Shown here: piece after piece, positions 17,094-24,943 of the stretch
Layout of the letters: each line of letters starts with the position of its first letter
Numbering within the stretch: the stretch's first letter is position 1
Source: Lachnospiraceae bacterium
GTDB lineage: Bacteria; Bacillota; Clostridia; Lachnospirales; Lachnospiraceae
DNA: 64,000 bases
Assembly: GCA_021769135.1 (NCBI GenBank)
Contig: JAETTM010000008.1
Coordinates: forward strand, 24,677 to 88,676
Reading direction: 5' to 3'
Made by a program: the position numbers and the translations under genes
The notes under the pieces: generated by a model
Database searches by the model: none
The model's input: only the letters and a program-made list of their open reading frames with translations
Told to the model about the DNA's origin: nothing

Positions 17094-17129
17094 CCCAACG
17101 AAAATCTCTGTTGGGTTAAACCTCCTTTC
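17094..17129 (-). promoter_or_regulatory. Leader hairpin with orphan Shine-Dalgarno
   Basis: In the leader of the symporter operon the coding strand has GAAAGGAGG (plus 17121-17129), a near-perfect ribosome site, followed by a CCCAAC/GTTGGG hairpin (arms 17110-17115 and 17094-17099). No ATG, GTG or TTG lies at the right distance. It may be a relic of a lost leader peptide or a ribosome-binding decoy. Confidence 0.4.
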
Positions 17130-17135
17130 TATTTC

Positions 17136-17184
17136 TTAAAACTTTTAATAAATAAATTATAGTCAACTTATATTTTTTAATCAA
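17136..17184 (-). promoter_or_regulatory. Promoter of GPH-pgi-GH3 operon with operator O1
   Basis: On the minus strand TTGATT (plus 17179-17184) and TATAAT (plus 17156-17161) are 17 bases apart. The palindromic TTAAAACTTTTAATAA at 17136-17151 starts 4 bases after the -10 box, covering the expected transcription start, a classic repressor position. The ROK gene next door is the obvious candidate regulator. Confidence 0.75.
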
Positions 17185-17236
17185 TACAAATAAGTACTAA
17201 AAAGGAATGAAAAAAACTATGCATATTTACCAAAAT

Positions 17237-18436
17237 TCAGCATTCCAAGAACAGTCTGCTGATTACGAAATACGCAGCCCCTTTCGCCCCCCAACTGGAG
17301 TCATAGGGCTGGAAAAACACTTGCACCTCTTCCTCATTCAGGCCATAAAAATTAGCCTTTGCCGCCTCCAAAAGCTTTTCCCTGTTAGGCTTTTCCTTCA
17401 TAATATAACCATCTACCACAACAAAACCCGGATTAATCAGGTTCACCACATTCGCCAGGGCAATCCCAAGATATTCGATTACCTCCTCTATCACTTCATT
17501 CACATCCCTATCGCCCCTGCGCTGTGCATCCAAAATATCCTGTATGGTCAACCGCCCTTTTTCTTCCAGCACAGCCTTTAGTTTCAGAGCTGCCCCCCGC
17601 AGCAGCTTTTCCTGACATTTTTCAAAAATAGCCCTCTCGCTTCCCAAATCATCCACCGTTTTCCGCAGAGTTTTTCCCTCTTCGTAACAGCCTATAATAT
17701 TGCGCCCCAATTCCCCTGCCCCTGATGTACAGCCCGACACAATATCGTTCTTTATCATCAGCGGGCAAGCAATCCCTTTGGATACAAACAGATAGGCAAA
17801 AGTATCCGCCTTGCCCCTGTGGGAACTCATTTCATATCCGATAGCCCTTATCCTGGCGTTATTATCAATAATTACAGGAACGTTAAGCATGGCCTGCAAA
17901 TCCTCAGCCAAATGCTGTCCTACCCAATCCTGCCTTAAGTTGCTGCGTATCACTCCGCTCTCGCAGTCAATGAAGCCTGGAAGCCCTATTCCTACGCCCA
18001 ACAAATGCCCTTCTTCTGCAAACCGCATCAGATTCCTTATTTGCCCGGTAATGCTTTGCAGCATCTGATGATAGTTTTCCGCCGCCGGTTCCTCCTCCGA
18101 AGAAGCTACCACATTGCCTCTCATATTTAAAAGTACCGCGTTGGTGGCATATGGCCCCAGCTCCACTCCGATTGCGCATGCCGTATCGGCCCGGAATGCA
18201 ATGGAAGTCGGCCTTCTCCCCATAGCGTTTACCAGATTATTTTCCGAAAAGGGAATCTCCTCCAAAATTCCTTCCGAAAGCATTTCATTGACGCTGGTTG
18301 TTATGGTTGGAAGCGTCAGCCCCAACGCTTCTGCAATCCCCGTCCTGGTAGCGTTCTCCGTACGGAATATCATATTTTTTATCAAAACCCTGTTCCATCT
18401 TCTCGTTTCCAGCAGACTGCTTCCTTTTTTTACCAT
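17237..18436 (-). CDS. ROK family transcriptional regulator
   Basis: 399 residues from the ATG at 18436 (AGAGGGAAAAAT before it). An N-terminal winged helix (TRTGIAEALGLTLPTITTSV) precedes a ROK sugar-kinase-like domain: IGVELGPYATNAVLLN, GVGIGLPGFIDCESGV, VPVIIDNNARIRAIG, and SGAGELGRNIIG. The usual zinc-binding CxCGxxGC cluster is not seen; only CYEEGKTL stands at that place, so zinc binding is probably lost. The protein would bind a sugar and release DNA. It is transcribed in the same direction as the symporter operon, directly upstream of it, and the two TTAAAACTTTTAA sites lie between them. A separate palindrome upstream suggests self-regulation. Confidence 0.88.
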   Translation of the reverse strand: MVKKGSSLLETRRWNRVLIKNMIFRTENATRTGIAEALGLTLPTITTSVNEMLSEGILEEIPFSENNLVNAMGRRPTSIAFRADTACAIGVELGPYATNAVLLNMRGNVVASSEEEPAAENYHQMLQSITGQIRNLMRFAEEGHLLGVGIGLPGFIDCESGVIRSNLRQDWVGQHLAEDLQAMLNVPVIIDNNARIRAIGYEMSSHRGKADTFAYLFVSKGIACPLMIKNDIVSGCTSGAGELGRNIIGCYEEGKTLRKTVDDLGSERAIFEKCQEKLLRGAALKLKAVLEEKGRLTIQDILDAQRRGDRDVNEVIEEVIEYLGIALANVVNLINPGFVVVDGYIMKEKPNREKLLEAAKANFYGLNEEEVQVFFQPYDSSWGAKGAAYFVISRLFLEC

Positions 18437-18509
18437 ATTTTTCCCTCTTTTCACACGGTTTTGTGAACTAGCATAGCAATTTATTTCATACATAATAGTT
18501 ATTCTTCCT

Positions 18510-18528
18510 AAATGTTATCATAACATTT
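18510..18528. promoter_or_regulatory. Palindrome upstream of ROK gene, possible operator
   Basis: AAATGTTAT and ATAACATTT are perfect 9-base arms around a single C, about 74 bases before the ROK start and close to a possible -10 (TATTAT on the minus strand). A role in autoregulation is inference. Confidence 0.45.
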
Positions 18529-18626
18529 CCTTACTTTTGTTTCAATCCATTCCTTCCTGCCACTCAAAGGCTCCGCTACAGGCAATATGACATCCAACTT
18601 GCAGCGCCTCCTCTGCACATTCGCAC

Positions 18627-18688
18627 GGACTTTGCAGCAAGTGCAAAGTCCTGAGCCAAACTGTTGCCAATTTTTCGCCGCAACAGTT
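18627..18688. repeat. Two adjacent palindromes (extragenic hairpins)
   Basis: GGACTTTGC/GCAAAGTCC at 18627-18651 and AACTGTTGC/GCAACAGTT at 18659-18688 are each perfect 9-base pairs. Neither has a U tract, so they are not ordinary terminators. The phrase GCCAAACTGTTGCC that begins the second recurs at about 22287-22300, suggesting an interspersed family. Other than the palindrome at 18510 and the promoter at 18696 I see nothing else in the 18437-18803 gap. Confidence 0.55.
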
Positions 18689-18695
18689 ATTTTCC

Positions 18696-18723
18696 TTGAA
18701 AAAACCGCCATTTTATGTATAAT
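18696..18723 (+). promoter_or_regulatory. Promoter of the ABC-F gene cluster
   Basis: TTGAAA at 18696-18701 and a perfect TATAAT at 18718-18723, 16 bases apart, about 80 bases before the ABC-F start. Confidence 0.65.
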
Positions 18724-18760
18724 AATATGAGTGACTCCGTCAGAAGAATATAAAAAGGCA

Positions 18761-18800
18761 AATTTCAATGTGCGCAAAGCGCTGCGCAGAAATGAGGTTT
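18761..18800 (+). repeat. Start-codon hairpin/SD motif, copy 3 (before ABC-F gene)
   Basis: ATTTC and GAAAT enclose the palindromic pair TGCGCA/TGCGCA, and the core GCGCAGAAATGAGG supplies GAGG five bases before the start at 18804. An in-frame ATG lies 12 bases upstream of that start. The TTTCA, GCGCAAAGCG and GAAAT pattern is shared with the 109-bp repeat unit at 6706-6923. Confidence 0.7.
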
Positions 18801-18803
18801 AAT

Positions 18804-20441
18804 ATGATAAGTGCAAACAACGTTACTTTAAGATTAGGGAAAAAAGCATTATTTGAGGATGTGAACATCAAATTTACCGAAGGGAACTGCTATGGGCTCA
18901 TCGGCGCTAACGGGGCCGGCAAATCCACATTCCTTAAAATATTGTCCGGCAAGCTGGAAACAACGCAGGGGGATGTTTTTATCACCCCCGGCCAGCGCAT
19001 GTCCGTGTTGGAACAGGACCACTTCAAATATGACGAGTATACCGTTATGGATGTAGTCATCATGGGCAACGAAAGGCTTTACCAGATTATGAAGGAAAAG
19101 GATGCCATTTATGCCAAGGAAGACTTCACCGACGAAGACGGTATACGCGCCAGCGAACTGGAAGGTGAATTCACCGAAATGAACGGCTGGGAAGCGGAAT
19201 CGGATGCCGCTATGCTGCTCAACGGCTTAGGCATAGGCACGGAACTCCACTATTCTGTCATGAATACGTTAAACGGCAACGAAAAGGTGAAGATTCTCCT
19301 GGCCAAAGCACTCTTTGGCAACCCGGACATCCTCCTGCTGGATGAGCCTACCAACCATCTGGATTTGGATGCCATCGCATGGCTGGAGGATTTCCTTATA
19401 GACTTTAACAATACCGTTATCGTCGTATCCCATGACCGTTATTTCCTGAATAAAGTATGCACCCACATTGCGGATATCGATTACGGCAAAATCCAGCTTT
19501 ATGCCGGCAACTATGATTTCTGGTATGAATCCAGCCAGCTCCTTATCAAGCAGATGAAGGAAGCCAATAAGAAAAAGGAAGAAAAAATCAAGGAACTGCA
19601 GGAATTTATTTCACGCTTCTCCGCCAATGCTTCCAAGTCCAAACAGGCCACCAGCAGGAAGCGCGCCCTGGAAAAAATCGAACTGGAAGAAATCAAGCCT
19701 TCCAGCAGGAAGTACCCTTATATCGACTTCCGCCCCGACCGCGAAATCGGCAACGAAGTCTTAAGCGTAGAAGGGCTCTCCAAAACCATAGACGGAGTAA
19801 AGGTTTTGGACAACATTACTTTTACGGTGGGGCATAATGATAAAATCGCCTTCGTAGGCGGCAATGAATTGGCGAAAACTACGCTTTTCCAGATTTTGAT
19901 GGATGAAATGGAACCCGATGAAGGCTCCTATAAATGGGGGGTAACTACTTCCCAGGCTTATTTCCCCAAAGACAGCACGAAGGAATTCGATAACGATTAT
20001 ACCATCGTAGACTGGCTCACCGGCTACTCCCCCGTCAAAGACGTCACCTATGTCCGCGGCTTCCTGGGGCGCATGCTTTTTGCCGGGGAAGACGGGGTGA
20101 AGAAAGTGAATATCCTTTCCGGTGGGGAAAAAGTGAGGTGCCTCCTTTCCAAAATGATGATCAGCGGCGCCAACTGCCTGATTCTGGATGAACCCACCAA
20201 CCATTTGGATATGGAATCCATTACTGCCCTTAATAACGGAATGATAAAGTTCCCCGGCATTGAGCTTTTCGCCTGCCATGACCACCAGTTCGTGCAGACT
20301 ACGGCCAACCGGATTATGGAAATCCTTCCTAACGGGCAGCTTGTGGATAAGATTACCACTTATGACGAATATCTGGCCAGCGACGAAATGGCCAGGAAAC
20401 GGACGGTGTATACGAATAAGAATGTGGAGGACGATAATTAG
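18804..20441 (+). CDS. ABC-F family ATP-binding protein (YbiT-like)
   Basis: 545 residues with two ATP-binding cassettes and no membrane part. ABC-F proteins bind the ribosome and resolve stalling or give antibiotic protection. Cassette 1 has Walker A GANGAGKST and LLDEPTNHLDLDAIAWLEDF, but its signature is NGNEKV rather than SGGE. A charged linker (about residues 245-310) follows. Cassette 2 has a degenerate Walker A, VGGNELAKTTL, in place of GxxGxGKS/T, a proper LSGGEKVR signature, and LILDEPTNHLDMES. My recollection is that clostridial ABC-F proteins of this type share these deviations. The next gene starts 5 bases after the stop, so the PHP gene is probably co-transcribed. Confidence 0.9.
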   Translation: MISANNVTLRLGKKALFEDVNIKFTEGNCYGLIGANGAGKSTFLKILSGKLETTQGDVFITPGQRMSVLEQDHFKYDEYTVMDVVIMGNERLYQIMKEKDAIYAKEDFTDEDGIRASELEGEFTEMNGWEAESDAAMLLNGLGIGTELHYSVMNTLNGNEKVKILLAKALFGNPDILLLDEPTNHLDLDAIAWLEDFLIDFNNTVIVVSHDRYFLNKVCTHIADIDYGKIQLYAGNYDFWYESSQLLIKQMKEANKKKEEKIKELQEFISRFSANASKSKQATSRKRALEKIELEEIKPSSRKYPYIDFRPDREIGNEVLSVEGLSKTIDGVKVLDNITFTVGHNDKIAFVGGNELAKTTLFQILMDEMEPDEGSYKWGVTTSQAYFPKDSTKEFDNDYTIVDWLTGYSPVKDVTYVRGFLGRMLFAGEDGVKKVNILSGGEKVRCLLSKMMISGANCLILDEPTNHLDMESITALNNGMIKFPGIELFACHDHQFVQTTANRIMEILPNGQLVDKITTYDEYLASDEMARKRTVYTNKNVEDDN

Positions 20442-20446
20442 GAATT

Positions 20447-21364
20447 ATGAGCATCGTAGATTTGCATGTGCATTCTAATAAATCGGACGGGAGCATGAGC
20501 CCCTCACAGCTGGTGGAACTGGCTGTGGACAAGGGGCTTTCCGCATTTGCCCTGACGGACCATGATACAACGGAAGGCATCCCGGAAGCTATGGAAACCG
20601 CCAGGAAGTATAATAATGCCCTGGCGGAAGGAAAACTGCCGCCCCTTCCAAACAGGAAACCGGGGGGATTACCCGTCCGCCCGTTGGAGGTGATTCCCGG
20701 CATTGAGTTTTCCACCGAATATCAAGGGAAAGATATTCATATCCTTGGGCTTTATATCGATTACGAAGCTTCTTTTTTTAAAGCCCAAATCCAGGCCTTT
20801 GTGGATTCGCGCATTCTCCGCAACCGGAAAATGTGCGCGAATCTCCAGGGAGCAGGCATTGATATTTCTTATGAAAAATTATTGGAGGCCTATCCGGGCT
20901 CGGTAATTACCAGAGGGCATTATGCCCGCTATATGCTGGAGCATGGATATGTAAAAAGCATGCCGGAAGCATTTGAAAAATATATCGGAGACCATGCGGA
21001 ATACTATGTGCCAAGGGAAAAAGTAACGCCTTCCCAGGCGATTGGACTCATCCTGAAAGCGGGAGGGCTCCCTATCCTCGCCCATCCGCCCCTTTATCAT
21101 ATGAGCGATGACGCATTGGACACTTTGGCGGGCCAGTTAACGAAGGACGGGCTGGAAGGCATTGAAGCGATTTACAGCACCTACAGCCCGGAAGACGAAC
21201 GCCAAATGCGTTCCCTTGCAAAGAAATACGGACTGTGCATCAGCGGCGGCTCCGATTTTCATGGGGCCACCAAACCGAATCTGGAAATGGCTACCGGATA
21301 CGGCAAGCTGTACGTTCCGGAAGATGTGCTCCTGCAGCTGAAAACACGGCTGCAAAAAAAATAA
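20447..21364 (+). CDS. PHP domain metal-dependent phosphoesterase (TrpH/YciV-like)
   Basis: 305 residues. The polymerase-and-histidinol-phosphatase fold is shown by its four metal motifs: VDLHVHSNKSDG at 4-15, ALTDHDTTEG near 35-44, the insertion then EVIPGIEFSTE, ILAHPPLYH, and SGGSDFHGATKP. Relatives remove phosphates from nucleotides or trim 5' ends of RNA (RNase AM). Compared with E. coli YciV the segment between motifs 2 and 3 is longer, with a proline-rich piece. The start ATG follows GATAATTAGGA, so its ribosome site overlaps the end of the ABC-F gene, which suggests translational coupling. Confidence 0.85.
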   Translation: MSIVDLHVHSNKSDGSMSPSQLVELAVDKGLSAFALTDHDTTEGIPEAMETARKYNNALAEGKLPPLPNRKPGGLPVRPLEVIPGIEFSTEYQGKDIHILGLYIDYEASFFKAQIQAFVDSRILRNRKMCANLQGAGIDISYEKLLEAYPGSVITRGHYARYMLEHGYVKSMPEAFEKYIGDHAEYYVPREKVTPSQAIGLILKAGGLPILAHPPLYHMSDDALDTLAGQLTKDGLEGIEAIYSTYSPEDERQMRSLAKKYGLCISGGSDFHGATKPNLEMATGYGKLYVPEDVLLQLKTRLQKK

Positions 21365-21392
21365 CAATCGATATAAGAAACGGGAGAAACGG

Positions 21393-22217
21393 ATGATGAG
21401 CAACACGGCAAAAACGAAAATATTTTTTACGGATTTAGACGGCACCCTTTTAACTGACGCCAAGGAAATCACGCCCGCCACCAAAGCGGCCTTAAAGGAA
21501 TGGACCGAAGCAGGCAATAAGCTTGTCCTAAGCTCCGGAAGAGCCATTGACAGCGTGAACAATGTGCGGATTTCCCTGGGCCTCGACTTTCCCGGCATGT
21601 ACCTGATTGGCTGCAATGGAGGCGAAATATTCGATTGCGGAAGCGAACAGATGATATCCCGCACACCGCTTACGTTCCAGCAGGTTTCCCTCGCTATGGA
21701 AACGGCAAAGAAGGAGGGCGTCCATTGCCATACTTATACGGACACCCACATCATAAGCCCGGCGGATGACGAAGAGCTCCTTTATTACCGCCGCGCCATC
21801 CATACGCCGGTCATTATCTGCGAAGACGTATTAAGCGCCCTGGACAAAGAACCTTGCAAATGTATCGCAATAGAACTGCACGATAAAAATAAACTGGAGC
21901 ATTTTCGCCAGACCCTCCTTCCCCTTGTGGAAGGCGAATTGAATCTGCTCTACTCCAATGACAAATATCTGGAAATCTTCCCGGCTTCCTCCGGGAAAGG
22001 CGCCGCCGTCCACAAATTGTGCGGCATGCTGGACATTCCTTTGGCCAATTCATTGGCTTCCGGAGATGAAGCCAACGATATTTCCATGATTCAGGCCGCC
22101 GGCATAGGCATCGCCATGAAAAATGCCAAGGAAAATGTGAAACAGGCCGCCGAGATTATTACCCAAACGGACAATAACCATGACGGCCTGGCTCCTGTTT
22201 TGCTGCAAAACATTTAA
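21393..22217 (+). CDS. Cof-type HAD family phosphatase
   Basis: 274 residues. HAD phosphatases use an aspartate nucleophile on small phosphorylated metabolites. Motif I is FFTDLDGTLLT (residues 11-21), motif II VLSSGR, motif III a lysine in the SSGKGAAVHKLCG region, and motif IV SGDEANDISMIQAAG. The type IIB cap lies between motifs II and III. GAAACGGGAGAAACGG precedes a double ATG (21393/21396). It follows the PHP gene by 28 bases, completing a probable ABC-F/PHP/HAD transcript. The substrate is unknown; sugar phosphates or flavin precursors are common for the class. Confidence 0.88.
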   Translation: MMSNTAKTKIFFTDLDGTLLTDAKEITPATKAALKEWTEAGNKLVLSSGRAIDSVNNVRISLGLDFPGMYLIGCNGGEIFDCGSEQMISRTPLTFQQVSLAMETAKKEGVHCHTYTDTHIISPADDEELLYYRRAIHTPVIICEDVLSALDKEPCKCIAIELHDKNKLEHFRQTLLPLVEGELNLLYSNDKYLEIFPASSGKGAAVHKLCGMLDIPLANSLASGDEANDISMIQAAGIGIAMKNAKENVKQAAEIITQTDNNHDGLAPVLLQNI

Positions 22218-22331
22218 GATTTGCACGAAAATCTGGGGGAATAGATTTGACCGGAGCATGTTATGGCCTGCCATACCGCTCCGGGCCAAACTGTTGCCTT
22301 CATTAAAAAAATGTAAAATTCAAATTTATGG

Positions 22332-22360
22332 TTGACAAATATATAAGTTTTATGTAAAAT
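22332..22360 (+). promoter_or_regulatory. tRNA promoter
   Basis: A consensus TTGACA at 22332-22337 and TAAAAT at 22355-22360 with 17-base spacing, 42 bases before the tRNA-Gly gene. Confidence 0.75.
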
Positions 22361-22402
22361 AAATGATGTTGACGCGGAGATACGTCGGCATCTATAAAAA
22401 AT

Positions 22403-22475
22403 GCGCGAGTGGCTCAGTTGGTGGAGCGCGACCTTGCCAAGGTCGAGGCCGCGGGTTCGAGTCCCGTCTCGCGCT
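22403..22475 (+). tRNA. tRNA-Gly (anticodon GCC)
   Basis: The acceptor stem GCGCGAG pairs with CTCGCGC, the D arm is GCTC/GAGC, the anticodon stem CGACC/GGTCG holds loop TTGCCAA with GCC at 22436-22438, and the T arm is GCGGG-TTCGAGT-CCCGT. The discriminator is T; CCA is not encoded and the gene runs into a T-rich stretch. It is the first of a pair with tRNA-Val, 32 bases apart, probably one transcript. Confidence 0.93.
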
Positions 22476-22507
22476 CTTTTAATAAATAATACTATAATTA
22501 ATCTTAT

Positions 22508-22581
22508 GGAAGCATAGCTCAGCCGGGATGAGCGTTCGCCTCACACGCGAGAGGTCATGGGTTCGAGCCCCATTGCTTCCA
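22508..22581 (+). tRNA. tRNA-Val (anticodon CAC)
   Basis: Acceptor stem GGAAGCA pairs with TGCTTCC, the D arm is GCTC/GAGC, the anticodon stem TTCGC/GCGAG holds loop CTCACAC with CAC at 22542-22544 (reads GUG), and the T arm is ATGGG-TTCGAGC-CCCAT. The discriminator is A and CCA is not encoded. The gene ends 17 bases before the stop codon of the converging NagZ-like gene. Confidence 0.92.
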
Positions 22582-22598
22582 TTATTTTATGCCCTTTT

Positions 22599-24077
22599 TT
22601 ATTCCGTCTGCCCTTCTTCAGGGCTATCCGGCGCCTCTTCCCCTTCTGTCTGGCCATCGGACGCTCCCTCGGGATTGTCCGGTATTTCTTCTCCGCCCTC
22701 CGTTCCCTGCTGTTCTCCAGATATATTATCTACCACATTGCCGTCCTGATCCACTCTGTTCCTATACTTTATCCTGTAAATCCTTTTCAGCGATTCATTG
22801 ATGCGCTCTTCCGAAATGACACCGTCCTTCACCGCCGTCAGAACGCCTTCATATGCCATCTCAAAATTTTCAGGCATCAATATCATATCCGCCCCCGCTT
22901 TAAGAGCCATCACCGCCGCCTCATCCGCACTGTAATATTCCGTGATTGCCGACATATTCATGGCATCGGTGATAATGATTCCATTATAGCCCAGTTCGCC
23001 CCTCAGCCAGTTCGTCACTACCTCTTCCGACAAAGAGCAAGGCGTATTATCCCCTATCACACCGGGGATGGAAACATGGCCTACCATTATCATATGCGCC
23101 CCCGCATCGATTCCCGAACGGAATGGAATGAATTCCGAAGCCCTTAAATCGTCCAAAGACTTCTCCAATGCAGCCATGCCTTCGTGGGTATCCTCTGCCG
23201 CCGCCCCAATTCCGGGGAAATGCTTTAAGCAGGAACTAATTCCCGTGTCCTGAAAACCGCCTACCGCAGCAGCCACCATATCACCCACCGCCCCGGGTTC
23301 CCCGCCGAAGGAACGCTTTCCTATAGACGAAGCGGAAGCATCTGCCACCACATCCGCTACCGGCGCAAAATCCAGGTTGAACCCCAGTTCATACAAATAA
23401 GACGCTATTTCGGCGCCTGCATTATAAGCGGCCATTGTGTCCCCAGACGCTCCAATATCCGCCATATCTCCCACTTCCGTCACTTCTATGCTGCTAGAGC
23501 CCACACGCCTTACCTCGCCCCCTTCTTCGTCCACCGCAAGGAATATGGGATATTTGCTCATCATCGCTGTTTTGGAAAGCATTTCTGTAAGCTGTTCCTT
23601 ATCCTTTATATTCTGGCTAAAATAGACCAAGCCGCCCACTGCGTACTTATTTAGGGCCTCCTGAGTTCCTTCTCCCGCCGTTATCGCCGTTCCTACCCCC
23701 GTAATATCTTCAGGCGTCACAATAAACAGCCCCGCTACCCTGTCTTCCAAAGGCATCGGCGCTATTGCCGTTTCCACAATCTCTTCCAGCCAATCCACAT
23801 CTTCCGCCGGAGCTTCCTCTATCGGCGCAGGCGGCTCCACCACCACATTTTCCTGTTCCGCCTGGGCTGCCGCTTCCTCCAGCTGGCGTTCCACTTCCTT
23901 CGCCTGCCTGCGCTCTGCAAGAATGCCCATCAGCTTCCGGATGCCGAATATGGCCCCTACTACGACCGCCGCAAAAAAAATTATCACTGTTATGTAAGCT
24001 ATGATCTGGTTCCTTATTCTTCTTCTCCGCCTATATAACCGTCTTTCATCAAATCCTCTTTCTCTGTTCTCTTTCAT
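22599..24077 (-). CDS. NagZ-like GH3 beta-N-acetylhexosaminidase, membrane-anchored
   Basis: 492 residues. Residues about 14-50 have an arginine-rich head and one hydrophobic helix (IIAYITVIIFFAAVVVGAIF), then an acidic and Ala/Pro-rich spacer, so the enzyme is probably anchored outside the membrane. The catalytic domain carries NagZ motifs: AVDEEGGEVRRVG, KHFPGIGAAAEDTHEG with the mobile-loop His, GHVSIPG, and ITDAMNMSAI with nucleophile Asp. Such enzymes release N-acetylglucosamine from peptidoglycan fragments or glycoconjugates. The C-terminal tail of about 45 residues is Glu, Gly and Pro rich and probably disordered. It stands alone between the tRNAs and an AT-rich gap. Confidence 0.87.
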   Translation of the reverse strand: MKENRERGFDERRLYRRRRRIRNQIIAYITVIIFFAAVVVGAIFGIRKLMGILAERRQAKEVERQLEEAAAQAEQENVVVEPPAPIEEAPAEDVDWLEEIVETAIAPMPLEDRVAGLFIVTPEDITGVGTAITAGEGTQEALNKYAVGGLVYFSQNIKDKEQLTEMLSKTAMMSKYPIFLAVDEEGGEVRRVGSSSIEVTEVGDMADIGASGDTMAAYNAGAEIASYLYELGFNLDFAPVADVVADASASSIGKRSFGGEPGAVGDMVAAAVGGFQDTGISSCLKHFPGIGAAAEDTHEGMAALEKSLDDLRASEFIPFRSGIDAGAHMIMVGHVSIPGVIGDNTPCSLSEEVVTNWLRGELGYNGIIITDAMNMSAITEYYSADEAAVMALKAGADMILMPENFEMAYEGVLTAVKDGVISEERINESLKRIYRIKYRNRVDQDGNVVDNISGEQQGTEGGEEIPDNPEGASDGQTEGEEAPDSPEEGQTE

Positions 24078-24207
24078 ATCCTACCCCGTACAAACAATAT
24101 ATAGCTTATCATAACCCATTTCCATAAAAATTTCCACATCTATTTCTACAAAAGCAAACATAAACTCTCAAAACCGCAAATTCGCTGCCCCAATTTCGGC
24201 ACCACGC

Positions 24208-24246
24208 AAAGAGGATACTAATCATTTCGATTAATATCCTCTTTTA
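24208..24246. terminator. Strong stem-loop, probably bidirectional terminator
   Basis: AAAGAGGATACTAATC pairs with GATTAATATCCTCTTT with one mismatch around a 5-base loop, followed by TTTTATAC. It sits upstream of the NagZ-like gene's start and may block read-through into or out of the AT-rich gap. Confidence 0.6.
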
Positions 24247-24302
24247 TACTATACTATCCAATGGCCTATACCTCCGTCTTCTAGTTTTTCTTTATGCAGT
24301 TG

Positions 24303-24482
24303 TTATTCATTTTTCTCTTTCGTACCCTTTCCATTTCTCCCTTGTACTGCCTGTACTGTAACGGCTGATAATTCATTTCCGGATTCTTTTGCAATCCTTC
24401 GTATTATCTTCTGTTCCTCGCTACTTCTTCTTATGTACTCGACTACGAATTCTTTTCTTTTGTTTATCCATTCTTTCGTATC
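24303..24482 (-). pseudogene. Possible small decayed or frameshifted gene
   Basis: A 60-codon open stretch bounded by TGA at 24483-24485 and TAA at 24303-24305, with protein-like composition (KRKEFVVEYIRRSSEEQKI, then RRIAKESGNELSAV). It has no ATG, GTG or TTG. An ATG in another frame at about 24472 reads MDKQKK and could enter this frame at the A-rich run AAAAGAAAAGAA. It may be a remnant, a frameshifted gene or chance. The remainder of the 24078-24943 gap is very AT-rich and holds only the terminator and the promoter at 24838. Confidence 0.3.
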
Positions 24483-24837
24483 TCAAATGAATAAATTAAT
24501 TTACGTTTTCGGTGGTCCGTACCTCGCTTTCTTTTGTATTTTTATCTATGTGAATTTCTTTTGTATGAACTTATTATAATATGCCATTTTTAATTTGTCA
24601 ACACTTTTTTTCAAAAAAAACTATTTTTTTTCAATTTATTTTATATTTCTACAAATTACAAGCATTATTTTCCTTTTTAGACAAAATATTACATTTTCAA
24701 TTCGGTTTCAGCCATAAATTTTCAGTTTATTATATATATTTTTTATATTCTTCATTCAATTTATTCTCTTTCCGTAAACCCTTCGATATCAATGAACTTA
24801 TTTCCAAGAGCCTATTGGTAAAATAATCAAAAAAAAT

Positions 24838-24866
24838 TTCACTCTACCCTATAAATGTTGTATAAT
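24838..24866 (+). promoter_or_regulatory. Promoter of the ASKHA-LUD gene pair
   Basis: TTCACT at 24838-24843 and perfect TATAAT at 24861-24866 with 17-base spacing, about 78 bases before the start codon. Confidence 0.6.
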
Positions 24867-24943
24867 AAAGAAAGAGTTGGCCCAGCGGCTAATTCTGTCG
24901 GTCAAACATAGCCAAACCCAAAATTTAAAGGAGAGTCAATCCT

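Noticed and set aside
18508..18777. An 89-codon minus-strand frame between the ROK and ABC-F genes
   Set aside because: It runs through two palindromes and a promoter, and has no ribosome site or recognisable domain.
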